Position numbers and translations under genes: made by a program. A stretch of 64,000 nt of DNA from an uncultured Bacteroidaceae bacterium (GTDB lineage Bacteria > Bacteroidota > Bacteroidia > Bacteroidales > Bacteroidaceae). A model generated the notes under the pieces. That model ran no database searches, was not told where the DNA came from, and saw only the letters and a program-made list of their open reading frames with translations. Below are positions 53,587 through 61,205 of this stretch, piece by piece (within the stretch, counting starts at the first letter, position 1; the number at the start of each line of letters is the position of its first letter). The DNA lies in assembly GCA_905235575.1 (NCBI GenBank), contig CAJOLZ010000017.1, positions 43,730-107,729 on the forward strand, read 5' to 3'.

Positions 53587-54456
53587 ATGAAAAAAACATT
53601 CCTAATGGCAGCAGTTGTAGCCCTGATGGCATCCTGCTGCGGACAGAAAAAATGCAACTGCGGTTGTACAGAATGTAGCTGTTGCTCTGCAGAGGGCACC
53701 GAAGCTGTAGCTCAGGCTGCCGAGGCTCAGATTGTAGAGAACGAGCAGTACGACCTGGCTCAGCTCAAGCAAGACGACGAGGGATATTACATCCTCTTCG
53801 ACGGAACCAGCCTCGACGGATGGCGTGGCTATGGTCAGGACGGCGTTCCCACAAGCTGGGAGAACGACGGTGAGAGCATCCACCTCAAAGGCTCCGGCAC
53901 CGGTGAGGCACAGGCTGAAGGCGGCGGCGACCTTCTCTTCGCACACAAGTTCACCAACTTCACCCTCGAACTCGAGTACAAGATTAGCAAGGGTGGCAAC
54001 TCAGGTATCTTCTACCTGGCCCAGGAAGCCAAGGACGCCAACGGCGAATACCTCCCCATCTGGCAGAGCTGCTCCGAGTATCAGGTGCTCGACAACGCCA
54101 ACCACATCGATGCACAGCTGGGTGTAGACGGCAACCGTCAGGCTGCATCGCTCTACGACATGGTACCTGCCGTACCCCAGAACGCCAACCCCTTTGGCGA
54201 GTGGAACAAGGCTAAGATAGTAGTCTTCAAGGGCACAGTCATCCACTACCAGAACGACGAGAAGGTGCTCGAATATCACCTGTGGACTCCCAAGTGGAAA
54301 GAGATGCTCGACAATAGCAAGTTCTGCGAGGGCGGCGAGTTCCCCTATGCCTATGGCATGATGATTGACGAGGGTAAGGAAGGCGGATACTTCGCACTGC
54401 AGGACCACGGCGACGACGTGTGGTATCGCAACGTGCGCATCAAGGTGATGGAATAA
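53587..54456 (+). CDS. DUF1080 (3-keto-disaccharide hydrolase family) lipoprotein with Cys-rich N-terminus
   Basis: From ATG 53587 the protein is 289 aa, starting with a signal of lipoprotein type (MKKTFLMAAVVALMASC). Directly after it come eight Cys in 17 residues (17, 18, 23, 25, 27, 30, 32, 33). The rest is a DUF1080 domain: ILFDGTSLDGWRGYG, FTLELEYKISKGGNSGIFYL and a C-terminal YFALQDHGDDVWYRNVRI. DUF1080 domains are concanavalin-like and some cleave 3-keto-glucosides. The Cys cluster could bind metal or form disulfides; I do not know it from relatives. A terminator follows. Confidence 0.87.
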   Translation: MKKTFLMAAVVALMASCCGQKKCNCGCTECSCCSAEGTEAVAQAAEAQIVENEQYDLAQLKQDDEGYYILFDGTSLDGWRGYGQDGVPTSWENDGESIHLKGSGTGEAQAEGGGDLLFAHKFTNFTLELEYKISKGGNSGIFYLAQEAKDANGEYLPIWQSCSEYQVLDNANHIDAQLGVDGNRQAASLYDMVPAVPQNANPFGEWNKAKIVVFKGTVIHYQNDEKVLEYHLWTPKWKEMLDNSKFCEGGEFPYAYGMMIDEGKEGGYFALQDHGDDVWYRNVRIKVME

Positions 54457-54484
54457 GCCCCCACCTCGGTTTTACGAATTAAGC

Positions 54485-54519
54485 AAGGCGCAGTTCCCAG
54501 TCGGGGGCTGCGCCTTTTT
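54485..54519 (+). terminator. Intrinsic terminator after the DUF1080 gene
   Basis: AAGGCGCAG (54485-54493) pairs with CTGCGCCTT (54508-54516), and the T-run continues to 54519. Confidence 0.88.
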
Positions 54520-54546
54520 CGTGAAGATTCGCGAAGGAGAGAAAAA

Positions 54547-54626
54547 CGCAACGTGGTGCGTCGCTTGTCGCACCACGTTGCGTTGCTTGTCGCACCACGT
54601 TGCGTTGTCTGTCGCACTGCAGTGCG
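54547..54626. repeat. 22-bp palindromic intergenic array 11 (80 bp, 4 units)
   Basis: Cores ACGTGG, CCACGT, CCACGT and CTGCAG (perfect palindrome). Spacers are TCGCTTGT, TTGCTTGT and TTGTCTGT. AAAAA precedes and TTTTT follows. It lies between convergent genes, 20 bp from the tyrA stop. Confidence 0.94.
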
Positions 54627-54646
54627 TTTTTCGTCACTCCCTCAGC

Positions 54647-55420
54647 CTATCGGATGTTCTTCCTGATTTTGGTGAGGTAGGCATCGAGCTTCTCCTCGCT
54701 GCGGTCGTCGATTATCTGGATGAGTTCCTTGAGCTCGGCCCGAATCTGCTCGACATGGTGCTTGGTGCGCGGGTTGAAGAGAATTTCGCGCAGCAGGGTG
54801 TCGTCCTCGGAGAGCACGCCGCGGGCTATGCCGAGGTGCCGCTTGAAGGTGGTTCCGGGCGCGTCTTGGTGCTTCATGACGGCGGAGAAGACGAAGGTGC
54901 TTACGAAGGGCACTGAGAGGCTGTAGGCCATGGCTTCGTCGTGCTCGTCGAAGGTGTATTCGTGCACATTGAGCCCGAGACGACGGTAGAGGTCGAGGAA
55001 GAAGACGCGGCCCAGATAGTCGCCTTCGCTGATGACGATGGCGTTCTCGTTGGAGAGGGCGCCCAGGTTGGCAAAGGTGGGACCGAACATCGGGTGGGTG
55101 CTCACATAGTGCATTCCCGTGGATTCGTAGAACTCCTTGAACCCGGTCTTGACGCTGCTGATGTCGCTGATGATGCAGTCTTGGTGGAGGTGGGGGATGA
55201 CCTGTTGGAAGACCTCGATGGTGTACTTGAGCGTGACAGCGTTGATGACGAGGTCAGGGCGGAACTGGTCAATCTCGTCGAGGGTGGTGAAGCGCTGGGT
55301 GTTGTAGAGGAAGCGCATGCGGCGCGGGTCTATTTCGTAGACGGCGCACTCGTGGTCGAACGAGAGTACGTCGGCAAAGAAACTGCCCATCTTGCCTGCA
55401 CCGAGTATGAGAATCTTCAT
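54647..55420 (-). CDS. tyrA: Prephenate dehydrogenase
   Basis: From ATG 55420 (MKILILGAGKMGSFFADVLS) it is 257 aa; the ORF track uses an upstream GTG, but an AGGAG Shine-Dalgarno stands 4 nt before this ATG, a rare clear case in this window. An N-terminal NAD(P)-binding GAGKMG loop is followed by DISSVKTGF and MHYVSTHPMFGPTFANL and a helical dimer domain. It oxidatively decarboxylates prephenate to 4-hydroxyphenylpyruvate for tyrosine. It is the last gene of the aromatic operon. Confidence 0.9.
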   Translation of the reverse strand: MKILILGAGKMGSFFADVLSFDHECAVYEIDPRRMRFLYNTQRFTTLDEIDQFRPDLVINAVTLKYTIEVFQQVIPHLHQDCIISDISSVKTGFKEFYESTGMHYVSTHPMFGPTFANLGALSNENAIVISEGDYLGRVFFLDLYRRLGLNVHEYTFDEHDEAMAYSLSVPFVSTFVFSAVMKHQDAPGTTFKRHLGIARGVLSEDDTLLREILFNPRTKHHVEQIRAELKELIQIIDDRSEEKLDAYLTKIRKNIR

Positions 55421-55432
55421 AGCTCCTGCCAC

Positions 55433-56497
55433 TTACTTGTTGATGATTTCCATCTGCTGACGCACACTCTCGGCGTGTATCTCTTCGTAGACGCGGCGTA
55501 TGAAGGCGGGGTCCATTCCGCAGAGACTTCCCTGGGCGGCTCGTTTGGCGAGTATCTCGGAGTAGCGCTCGCGCTGTACGACGCTCATGTTGTGGTCTTT
55601 CTTGTAGAGGGCTATCTCGCGTGAGACGCGCATTCGCTTGGTGAGGAGATCCATGAGCTGGCTGTCCATCTCGTCGATTTGTTTGCGGAGTGAGACGAGG
55701 GATTCGGTCATCTCGACATTGTCACGGACGACGAGGTGCTCGAGGATAAAGTCGAGTACGTCGGGAGTTACCTGCTGCTTGGCGTCGCTCCATGCCTCGT
55801 CGGGGTTGCAGTGGCTTTCGATGATGAGCCCTTCGAAGCCCATGTCCATGGCTTGCTGGCAGAGGGGTGCGATGAGGTCGCGCCGTCCTCCGATATGGCT
55901 GGGGTCGCAGGCGATGGGCAGGTTGGTGATGCGTCGGTGCAGTTCGATGGGGAGGTGCCAGAGTGGTACGTTGCGGTAGAGTTTCTGGTCGACGCTGCTG
56001 AAGCCTCGGTGGATGGCTCCGATGCGTTTGACACCTGCACCGTTGAGTCGCAGGAGGGCACCTATCCAGAGCTCGAGGTCAGGGTTGACGGGGTTCTTGA
56101 CGAAGACAGGGATGTCAGTGCCTTTCAGACTGTCGGCAAGTTCCTGGATGGCGAAGGGGTTGGCGGTGGTGCGGGCTCCTATCCAGAGGATATCGATACC
56201 AGCCTGCAGCGCGGCCTCCACGTGGCGTGGCGTGGCTACTTCGGTGGCTATGAGCATGCCCGTTTCTTCTTTCACCCGCTGGAGCCAGGGGAGTGCTTTC
56301 TCGCCTTGTCCTTCGAAGCCTCCGGGCTTGGTGCGTGGTTTCCACACTCCGGCGCGGAAGATGTGACAGCCTTTGTGGGCGAGTTCGTGGGCGGTGGTCA
56401 TTACTTGTTCCTCGGTCTCGGCCGAGCAAGGTCCTGCGATGACGAAGGGGCGACGGTTGTCGCTGGGCAGGTTGAGGGGTTGAAGGTCTAAGATCAT
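55433..56497 (-). CDS. Bifunctional 3-deoxy-7-phosphoheptulonate synthase/chorismate mutase
   Basis: The 354-aa fusion has an AroA(Q)-type DAHP synthase in front (FVIAGPCSAETEEQVMTTAH, KPRTKPGGFEGQGEKAL, HCNPDEAWSDAKQQV). An AroQ-class chorismate mutase helix bundle follows at the C-terminus (SLRKQIDEMDSQLMDLLTKR). It catalyses the first shikimate step and the chorismate-to-prephenate branch, so chorismate mutase output feeds both PheA and TyrA encoded beside it. It ends 12 nt before the tyrA ATG. In such fusions the mutase domain often senses prephenate to control the synthase. Confidence 0.95.
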   Translation of the reverse strand: MILDLQPLNLPSDNRRPFVIAGPCSAETEEQVMTTAHELAHKGCHIFRAGVWKPRTKPGGFEGQGEKALPWLQRVKEETGMLIATEVATPRHVEAALQAGIDILWIGARTTANPFAIQELADSLKGTDIPVFVKNPVNPDLELWIGALLRLNGAGVKRIGAIHRGFSSVDQKLYRNVPLWHLPIELHRRITNLPIACDPSHIGGRRDLIAPLCQQAMDMGFEGLIIESHCNPDEAWSDAKQQVTPDVLDFILEHLVVRDNVEMTESLVSLRKQIDEMDSQLMDLLTKRMRVSREIALYKKDHNMSVVQRERYSEILAKRAAQGSLCGMDPAFIRRVYEEIHAESVRQQMEIINK

Positions 56498-56522
56498 AAT
56501 ACTTTTATGCTTAATTCATTAT

Positions 56523-57707
56523 TTATTTTTCTGTTTCTTTGATGCGTTGCAGCGCTTCTGCCATTTTCTGGTCTTTGGCGCAGAGGCTGATGCGGATGTA
56601 TCGGGCTCCGTTGGTTCCGAAGATGAAGCCGGGTGTGATGAAGACGCGGGCTTCGTGGAGGACGCGCTCTGTGAGTTGCTCTACGTCGTCGTAGCTGTCG
56701 GGAATGCGTCCCCAGAGGAACATGCCGACTTGCTGTGGGTCGTAGGTGCAGCCGAGGGCGCGCATGATTTCCTCAGCGATGGCGCGACGGCTGGCGTATG
56801 TCTCGATGTTGGCCTGTGCGTGCCACTCGTCGGTGTTGTCGTAGGCTTTGGCTGCTGCCAGCTGCATGGGACGGAAGGTTCCGGAGTCGATGTTGGACTT
56901 GACCTTCAGTATCCATTGTATGAATGTGGCGTTGGTTGCGAGCAGACCTACTCGCCAGCCTGGCATGTTGTGGCTCTTGCTCATGGAGTTGAACTCGATG
57001 CAGCATTCCTTGGCGCGGGGCACTTGCAGGATGGAGAGCTTCTCGTCGCGGTTGAGGATGAAGGAGTAGGGATTGTCGTTGACGATGACGATGTTGTGGC
57101 GCAGTGCGAAGTCTACGAGCCGTTCGTAGGTCTCGCGGCGTGCCTTGGAACCTGTCGGCATGTGGGGATAGTTGGTCCACATGAGTTTGACGCGGCTGAG
57201 GTCGGCCTTTTCGAGGGCTTCGAAGTCGGGTTGCCAGTCGTTGTCTTGCTTCAGGTCGTAGTTTACGACTTTTGCTCCGAGCAGGGTGCTCAGGCTGGTG
57301 TAGGTGGGGTATCCGGGGTTGGGCACGAGGACTTCGTCGCCTGGATTTACGAAGGTGAGGGTCACGTGGAGGATGCCTTCCTTGCTGCCGATGAGGGGCT
57401 GAATTTCGCTGGCAGGGTCGAGGTCCACTCCGTACCATCTCTGATAGAATCGTGCCATGGCCTGACGCAGTTCGGGTGTGCCTATGGTGGGCTGATATCC
57501 GTGTGTGTCGGGTCGCTGTGCCTGTTGGCAGAGTTCGCGTATGGTTTCGTCGGAGGGTGGCATGTCGGGGCTGCCGATAGCCAGGCTGATGATGTCTTTT
57601 CCTTCGGCGTTGAGGCGGGCTACTTCTTTCAGTTTACGGCTGAAGTAGTATTCGCTCACTGTGGCCAGCCTTTGTGCGGGCTGGATTTCAAATGCTCTGT
57701 TTCCCAT
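56523..57707 (-). CDS. PLP-dependent aminotransferase, class I/II (probably aromatic)
   Basis: The 394-aa protein has the fold-type-I layout: ISLAIGSPDMPPSDE, GYQPTIGTPELRQAMARFY, NPGYPTYTS and the PLP-lysine region SMSKSHNMPGWRVG. Position between pheA and the DAHP synthase/chorismate mutase gene suggests it transaminates phenylpyruvate and 4-hydroxyphenylpyruvate. A broader aspartate-type specificity is equally possible. Its start overlaps the end of pheA by 20 bp. Confidence 0.88.
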   Translation of the reverse strand: MGNRAFEIQPAQRLATVSEYYFSRKLKEVARLNAEGKDIISLAIGSPDMPPSDETIRELCQQAQRPDTHGYQPTIGTPELRQAMARFYQRWYGVDLDPASEIQPLIGSKEGILHVTLTFVNPGDEVLVPNPGYPTYTSLSTLLGAKVVNYDLKQDNDWQPDFEALEKADLSRVKLMWTNYPHMPTGSKARRETYERLVDFALRHNIVIVNDNPYSFILNRDEKLSILQVPRAKECCIEFNSMSKSHNMPGWRVGLLATNATFIQWILKVKSNIDSGTFRPMQLAAAKAYDNTDEWHAQANIETYASRRAIAEEIMRALGCTYDPQQVGMFLWGRIPDSYDDVEQLTERVLHEARVFITPGFIFGTNGARYIRISLCAKDQKMAEALQRIKETEK

Positions 57708-58530
57708 TTCTGTATTCGCCTAAAATTTGAAGCTCGTTCACCAGGGGTGAGATGGCGCCAACGGACTGGCGGTAGCGCTTGTAGTCGGTGAATGAGAGGT
57801 CGATGTAAAACATGTATTGCCATTCCTTTCCGATGATGGGAAGGGACTGTATCTTGGTGAGATTGATTTTGTAGAACGAGAAGATGCTGAGTATGGCGCT
57901 GAGGCTTCCTTCCTCGTGGGGGAGTGTGAAGACGAGGCTGGCCTTGTCGGTCTCCTCTGCGTGTCGCAGGTTGTCGGCCTGTTCGGGATTGCTGAGCACC
58001 AGAAAGCGTGTGAAGTTGTGTTTGTTTGTTTCGATGCCTTCCTCCAGCACCTTCATCCCGTATATTTTTGCAGCGTCTTTGTGGCAGATGGCGGCGTGTC
58101 CGTGAAGGTTTTCGCGGCTTATGTCGGCTGCGGCTCCGGCGGTGTCGGCAGTCTCCACCACCTTGAGTCCGGCGTGTCGGGACAGGAAGTCGCGGCATTG
58201 CATCAGCGCCACGGGATGAGAGTTTACCTCGGTAATGTCGGCCCAATAGTCGTCGGGCAGGCACATGATGCTGTGGCAGATGTGGAGTTTATGTTCGCCA
58301 ACGATGGTAGTGCCGCTGTCGCGTAGGAGTTCGTAGTTGTGGAGCAGACTTCCGGCGATGGTGTTCTCGATGGCCACCAGCGACAGCAGGTCGCGCTCGC
58401 TCTTCATCGCTTCGAAGACATCCTCGAAAGTGTCGCAGCAGCACAGTTCTATCTCCTCCCCGGGAAAGTAGCGGTGGGCGGCGATGTCGTGGAAACTGCC
58501 TTTGATTCCTTGTATTGCTATTCGTTTCAT
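57688..58530 (-). CDS. pheA: Prephenate dehydratase
   Basis: The 280-aa enzyme starts MKRIAIQGIKGSFHDIAAHR, with ENTIAGSLLHNYELL, the TADTAGAAADIS region and NFTRFLVLS as catalytic-domain markers. A C-terminal ACT domain (LPHEEGSLSAILSIFSFYKI, then TKIQSLPI) should bind phenylalanine for feedback inhibition. It makes phenylpyruvate from prephenate. It is the first gene of the operon and stands 5 nt after the T-run of the attenuator terminator, so its expression should depend on readthrough. Confidence 0.95.
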   Translation of the reverse strand: MKRIAIQGIKGSFHDIAAHRYFPGEEIELCCCDTFEDVFEAMKSERDLLSLVAIENTIAGSLLHNYELLRDSGTTIVGEHKLHICHSIMCLPDDYWADITEVNSHPVALMQCRDFLSRHAGLKVVETADTAGAAADISRENLHGHAAICHKDAAKIYGMKVLEEGIETNKHNFTRFLVLSNPEQADNLRHAEETDKASLVFTLPHEEGSLSAILSIFSFYKINLTKIQSLPIIGKEWQYMFYIDLSFTDYKRYRQSVGAISPLVNELQILGEYRNGKQSI

Positions 58531-58535
58531 ACTCT

Positions 58536-58573
58536 AAAAAAAGAAGTCCCGCTTCATGGTTGAAACGGGACTT
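58536..58573 (-). terminator. Attenuator terminator upstream of pheA
   Basis: On the minus strand, AAGTCCCG pairs with CGGGACTT (8 bp), extended past one mismatch by TTCA/TGAA around a 4-nt loop. CTTTTTTT (58543-58536) follows. The run ends 5 nt before the pheA ATG. It has no upstream full-length gene to terminate, so it must act on the leader transcript. Confidence 0.88.
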
Positions 58574-58632
58574 TATCGTAAAATTTTTGTTTTTTCTTTG
58601 TTTTTCTCTTACACCTATAACGACCCGTTTCA
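58561..58632 (-). promoter_or_regulatory. Predicted antiterminator of the pheA attenuator
   Basis: On the minus strand TGAAACGGG (58632-58624), which begins 2 nt after the leader stop codon, is perfectly complementary (9 bp) to CCCGTTTCA (58569-58561). The latter is the ascending arm of the terminator, so the two structures exclude each other. Confidence 0.82.
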
Positions 58633-58634
58633 CT

Positions 58635-58694
58635 TTATCTGCTAAAGGAAAAGTAATAATAAAAGCCGCTAAAAGAGGTGCCTCGTGTGAACAT
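58635..58694 (-). CDS. Phe/Tyr-rich leader peptide of the aromatic operon
   Basis: A 19-codon ORF too short for the ORF track encodes MFTRGTSFSGFYYYFSFSR. Five Phe and three Tyr are among 19 residues, with the run Phe-Tyr-Tyr-Tyr-Phe-Ser-Phe just before the stop. It starts about 20 nt after the predicted transcription start. The TAA is followed within 2 nt by the antiterminator segment, so a ribosome finishing the peptide would cover that segment. A ribosome waiting at Phe or Tyr codons would leave it free. The product presumably has no function beyond this control role. Confidence 0.82.
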   Translation of the reverse strand: MFTRGTSFSGFYYYFSFSR

Positions 58695-58720
58695 TTTTCT
58701 GTCGTTTTTTTATTTCGGCG

Positions 58721-58751
58721 CAAAGGTATGGAAAATTTGGCGTTCGGCAAA
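58721..58751 (-). promoter_or_regulatory. Promoter of the aromatic operon leader
   Basis: On the minus strand, TACCTTTG (58728-58721) and TTTG (58751-58748) are separated by 19 bp. Transcription would start near 58714 and give a leader of about 185 nt before pheA. Confidence 0.75.
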
Positions 58752-58826
58752 GAATTCTGTCGATTTTCTTATGTTTTCGACAGAAAATTGTCGTGGTCAC
58801 CGGCTTTCGGGTTGTAGGTTAAAAGA

Positions 58827-58906
58827 CGTACCACGCTTTTTGTCATGTCGCACCACGTTGCGCAGGCTGTCGCACCACGGTGCGTTGCCCGTCGCAGCAC
58901 GCTGCG
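58827..58906. repeat. 22-bp palindromic intergenic array 12 (80 bp, 4 units)
   Basis: A first unit of the T-run variant (CGTACCACGCTTTT) is followed by cores CCACGT, CCACGG and GCACGC. Spacers are TGTCATGT, CAGGCTGT and TTGCCCGT. AAAAG precedes and TTTT follows. It lies between the aromatic promoter and the end of the efflux gene. Confidence 0.92.
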
Positions 58907-58933
58907 TTTTCCGACGGAACTACGTGCAGGAAT

Positions 58934-60226
58934 TTACTCCTTGCAGAGGCGGTATCCGAGGTCTTCCACAGCGCGGCGTGCCTCATCCTCGTCGAAATGT
59001 CCGCGCAGACGTGCCTCGCCTTTTTCCAACGACACGCTGACATCCTCGACCCCCTCTACCGAGAGGAGCGCTCTGCGGGCGTTCTCGGCGCAGTGGTTGC
59101 AGCGCATTCCCTCTACCTTATATATAATATACTCGTCGGCGGCGCAGGCATCATCGCAACAGTGGCACGATTGATTTTGAAACCTCGGCAGATGCAGAGG
59201 CGTGAGGGCGTTCAGCAACAGGAGAATCATCAGGCAGGTGCAGACGATGTTGAACCATTCGGGACCCTCGTTGCAACATGCGGCTTTCATCACCAATCGC
59301 TGCGTGAACCATTCGGTGGGCAGCAGGTAGTCGATGCCCAGACCGAAGATGATGGCACCCGAGACGATGGAGAGCAGGTATAGCACCATGGAGCGGTTGC
59401 CGAGCACCTTGCGGATGACCAGAATGGAGGCGATGTTGCTGGCGGGACCGGCCATCAGCAGCACCAGAGCGGCGCCGGGCGTCAGACCTTTCATCATCAG
59501 TGCCACGGCGATGGGGATGCTTCCGGTGGCGCACAGATACATGGGTATGGCGAAAATCAGCACGAAGAGGATGCTGTAGAACGAGTTGCCCTGGAAGATG
59601 GCAAACCAGCTGTCGGGCACTGCGGCCGTGATGATGCCGGCCACCACCAGGCCTATCACCAGCCACTTGCCGATGTCTTCCATCATTTCCACAAAGGCGT
59701 AGGTGAAGACGCTGCATATGCTCTCCCACGTCCCCTCCGGCCTCTGCGTGCGCTTCGTGTAGTCTTCGTCCGAATCTTCCAACGCGCTCCTGCGGGCTAC
59801 GATTACTTCGTCGTTGCTGTCGAAGACGTTCACCAGTGTCCCGCCAAAGAGAGCCGTCACCAGTGCAACTACGGGGCGCAGCAGGGCAAAAGGCAGTCCC
59901 ATCAGGCTGTATGTGGCGATGATGCTGTCCACTCCCGTCTGCGGAGTGGCGATGAGAAACGATACCGTGGCACCACGGCTGGCTCCCTCGCGGCGCAGAC
60001 CCATGGCTGTGGGCAGTACGCCGCACGAACACAAGGGCAGAGGCACCCCGAAGAGTGCAGCAAGCAGCACGGAGCGGAAGTTGCGTCTGCCCAGATATTT
60101 GATGTATAGTGTGCCGGGTACATAAACGTGCATCAGTCCCGCAAGCAGAAAACCAAGCAAGAGATAGGGCGACATCTCGTTCAACAGCCGCCAGCTTTCA
60201 CGAAGTATGTTCAAAAGAAATTCCAT
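58934..60226 (-). CDS. SO_0444-type Cu/Zn efflux permease with C-terminal HMA domain
   Basis: The 430-aa protein starts with a DUF318-type permease: ten or so hydrophobic segments with the duplicated motif PLPLCSCGVLPTAMGLRREG and a second half YLCATGSIPIAVALMMKG. A Cys/His linker (SCHCCDDAC) and a heavy-metal-associated domain with GMRCNHCAENARRAL follow. This combination matches the SO_0444 family, which I know as a Cu/Zn efflux permease. Metal specificity is inferred. A 15-bp palindrome 42 bp upstream of the start is a candidate operator. The upstream DMT gene is on the same strand. Confidence 0.9.
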   Translation of the reverse strand: MEFLLNILRESWRLLNEMSPYLLLGFLLAGLMHVYVPGTLYIKYLGRRNFRSVLLAALFGVPLPLCSCGVLPTAMGLRREGASRGATVSFLIATPQTGVDSIIATYSLMGLPFALLRPVVALVTALFGGTLVNVFDSNDEVIVARRSALEDSDEDYTKRTQRPEGTWESICSVFTYAFVEMMEDIGKWLVIGLVVAGIITAAVPDSWFAIFQGNSFYSILFVLIFAIPMYLCATGSIPIAVALMMKGLTPGAALVLLMAGPASNIASILVIRKVLGNRSMVLYLLSIVSGAIIFGLGIDYLLPTEWFTQRLVMKAACCNEGPEWFNIVCTCLMILLLLNALTPLHLPRFQNQSCHCCDDACAADEYIIYKVEGMRCNHCAENARRALLSVEGVEDVSVSLEKGEARLRGHFDEDEARRAVEDLGYRLCKE

Positions 60227-60268
60227 AGTCTTTTTCTCTTTTCAGAAGCAAAGGTCGGGCTTTGCGTG

Positions 60269-60283
60269 TGCAACTCAGTTGCA
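60269..60283. promoter_or_regulatory. Palindromic operator candidate upstream of the metal efflux gene
   Basis: TGCAACT-C-AGTTGCA is a perfect inverted repeat with 7-bp arms. It lies 42 bp before the efflux start and touches a TTTG that could be a -33 box. It looks like a site for a dimeric metal sensor (Fur/Zur-like or other); which one is unknown. Confidence 0.6.
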
Positions 60284-60311
60284 AAGAACCTTCCCCGTAC
60301 AGGGCTGGAAA

Positions 60312-61187
60312 CTAATTCTTATGCAATTTTCGTTCCGTTGCCAGCCAAACGCCGACGGTTGTAAGTATCATTCCCACCACCGACATCCACGTGATGGGCT
60401 CGCCGAGCACGATGTGGGCTGTGATGAGCGTAACGAGCGGACTGAAGTATATCAGGTTGTTCACGCCCACTGTGCCAATCTTGCTTACAGCCAGATTCCA
60501 TGCGAAGAAACAGAAGAGCCCAGCAACCAGACTCAGGAACAAGAGGTTGCCAATCACGACAGGCTCGCTCAGGATGGCCAGATAGTTTTTCGGCTGACTG
60601 TGCAGAAACATTGCCGGCAGACAGGTGACGAAGCCCCAAAAGAAGATTTTTCGTGTGATGAGAAGCGGCGAATAGCGTTGCCCCACACGGTTATAGATGA
60701 GCGAATAGAACGACCAACTCAGTCCGCAGAGGAGTGCGAGGAAATCGCCTATCGGGTTCAACTTCAGAAGAATGTGGCCGTTCATCACCACACAGAACAC
60801 TCCCACCACAGCCATGACCACTCCCAGTATGAGACGGTACGTCAGCCGTGTGGTGGACTTGTAGAAGAAGGCCATCAGCAGAAGCGTAAAAAGCGGATTG
60901 ATGCAGACTATCAGGCAGACGTTGGTGGAAAGGGTATAGTCGAGCGCGGTATTCTCCGTCATGAAGTAGAAACTTCCACCGGTGATGCCCAGAAGCAACA
61001 TCCACAGTTCCTCACGCCAGGGGAGATGTTTCTGGCGGTGGTAGAACGCAATCAGGCACAGATAGGTCAAGGCAAAGCGGAGCAGGATGATATCCTTCGG
61101 ATCAAGCCCGTGAAGCAGAAGCACCTTCGTTGATATGAAAGTGATGCCCCAGACCACAACACAGAAAAACGCCAGCAACCAGTACAT
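60312..61187 (-). CDS. DMT superfamily transporter (EamA family)
   Basis: The 291-aa protein has ten predicted membrane helices in two EamA repeats (WLLAFFCVVVWGITFISTKV, then FLALLCGLSWSFYSLIYNRVG) and ends in a basic tail TERKLHKN. EamA carriers typically export amino acids or metabolites; the substrate is not predictable. It follows the metallophosphoesterase gene by 18 bp on the same strand. The metal efflux gene lies 85 bp downstream with its own likely operator. Confidence 0.9.
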   Translation of the reverse strand: MYWLLAFFCVVVWGITFISTKVLLLHGLDPKDIILLRFALTYLCLIAFYHRQKHLPWREELWMLLLGITGGSFYFMTENTALDYTLSTNVCLIVCINPLFTLLLMAFFYKSTTRLTYRLILGVVMAVVGVFCVVMNGHILLKLNPIGDFLALLCGLSWSFYSLIYNRVGQRYSPLLITRKIFFWGFVTCLPAMFLHSQPKNYLAILSEPVVIGNLLFLSLVAGLFCFFAWNLAVSKIGTVGVNNLIYFSPLVTLITAHIVLGEPITWMSVVGMILTTVGVWLATERKLHKN

Positions 61188-61205
61188 CGTCAGAGCGCAG
61201 TGCGT

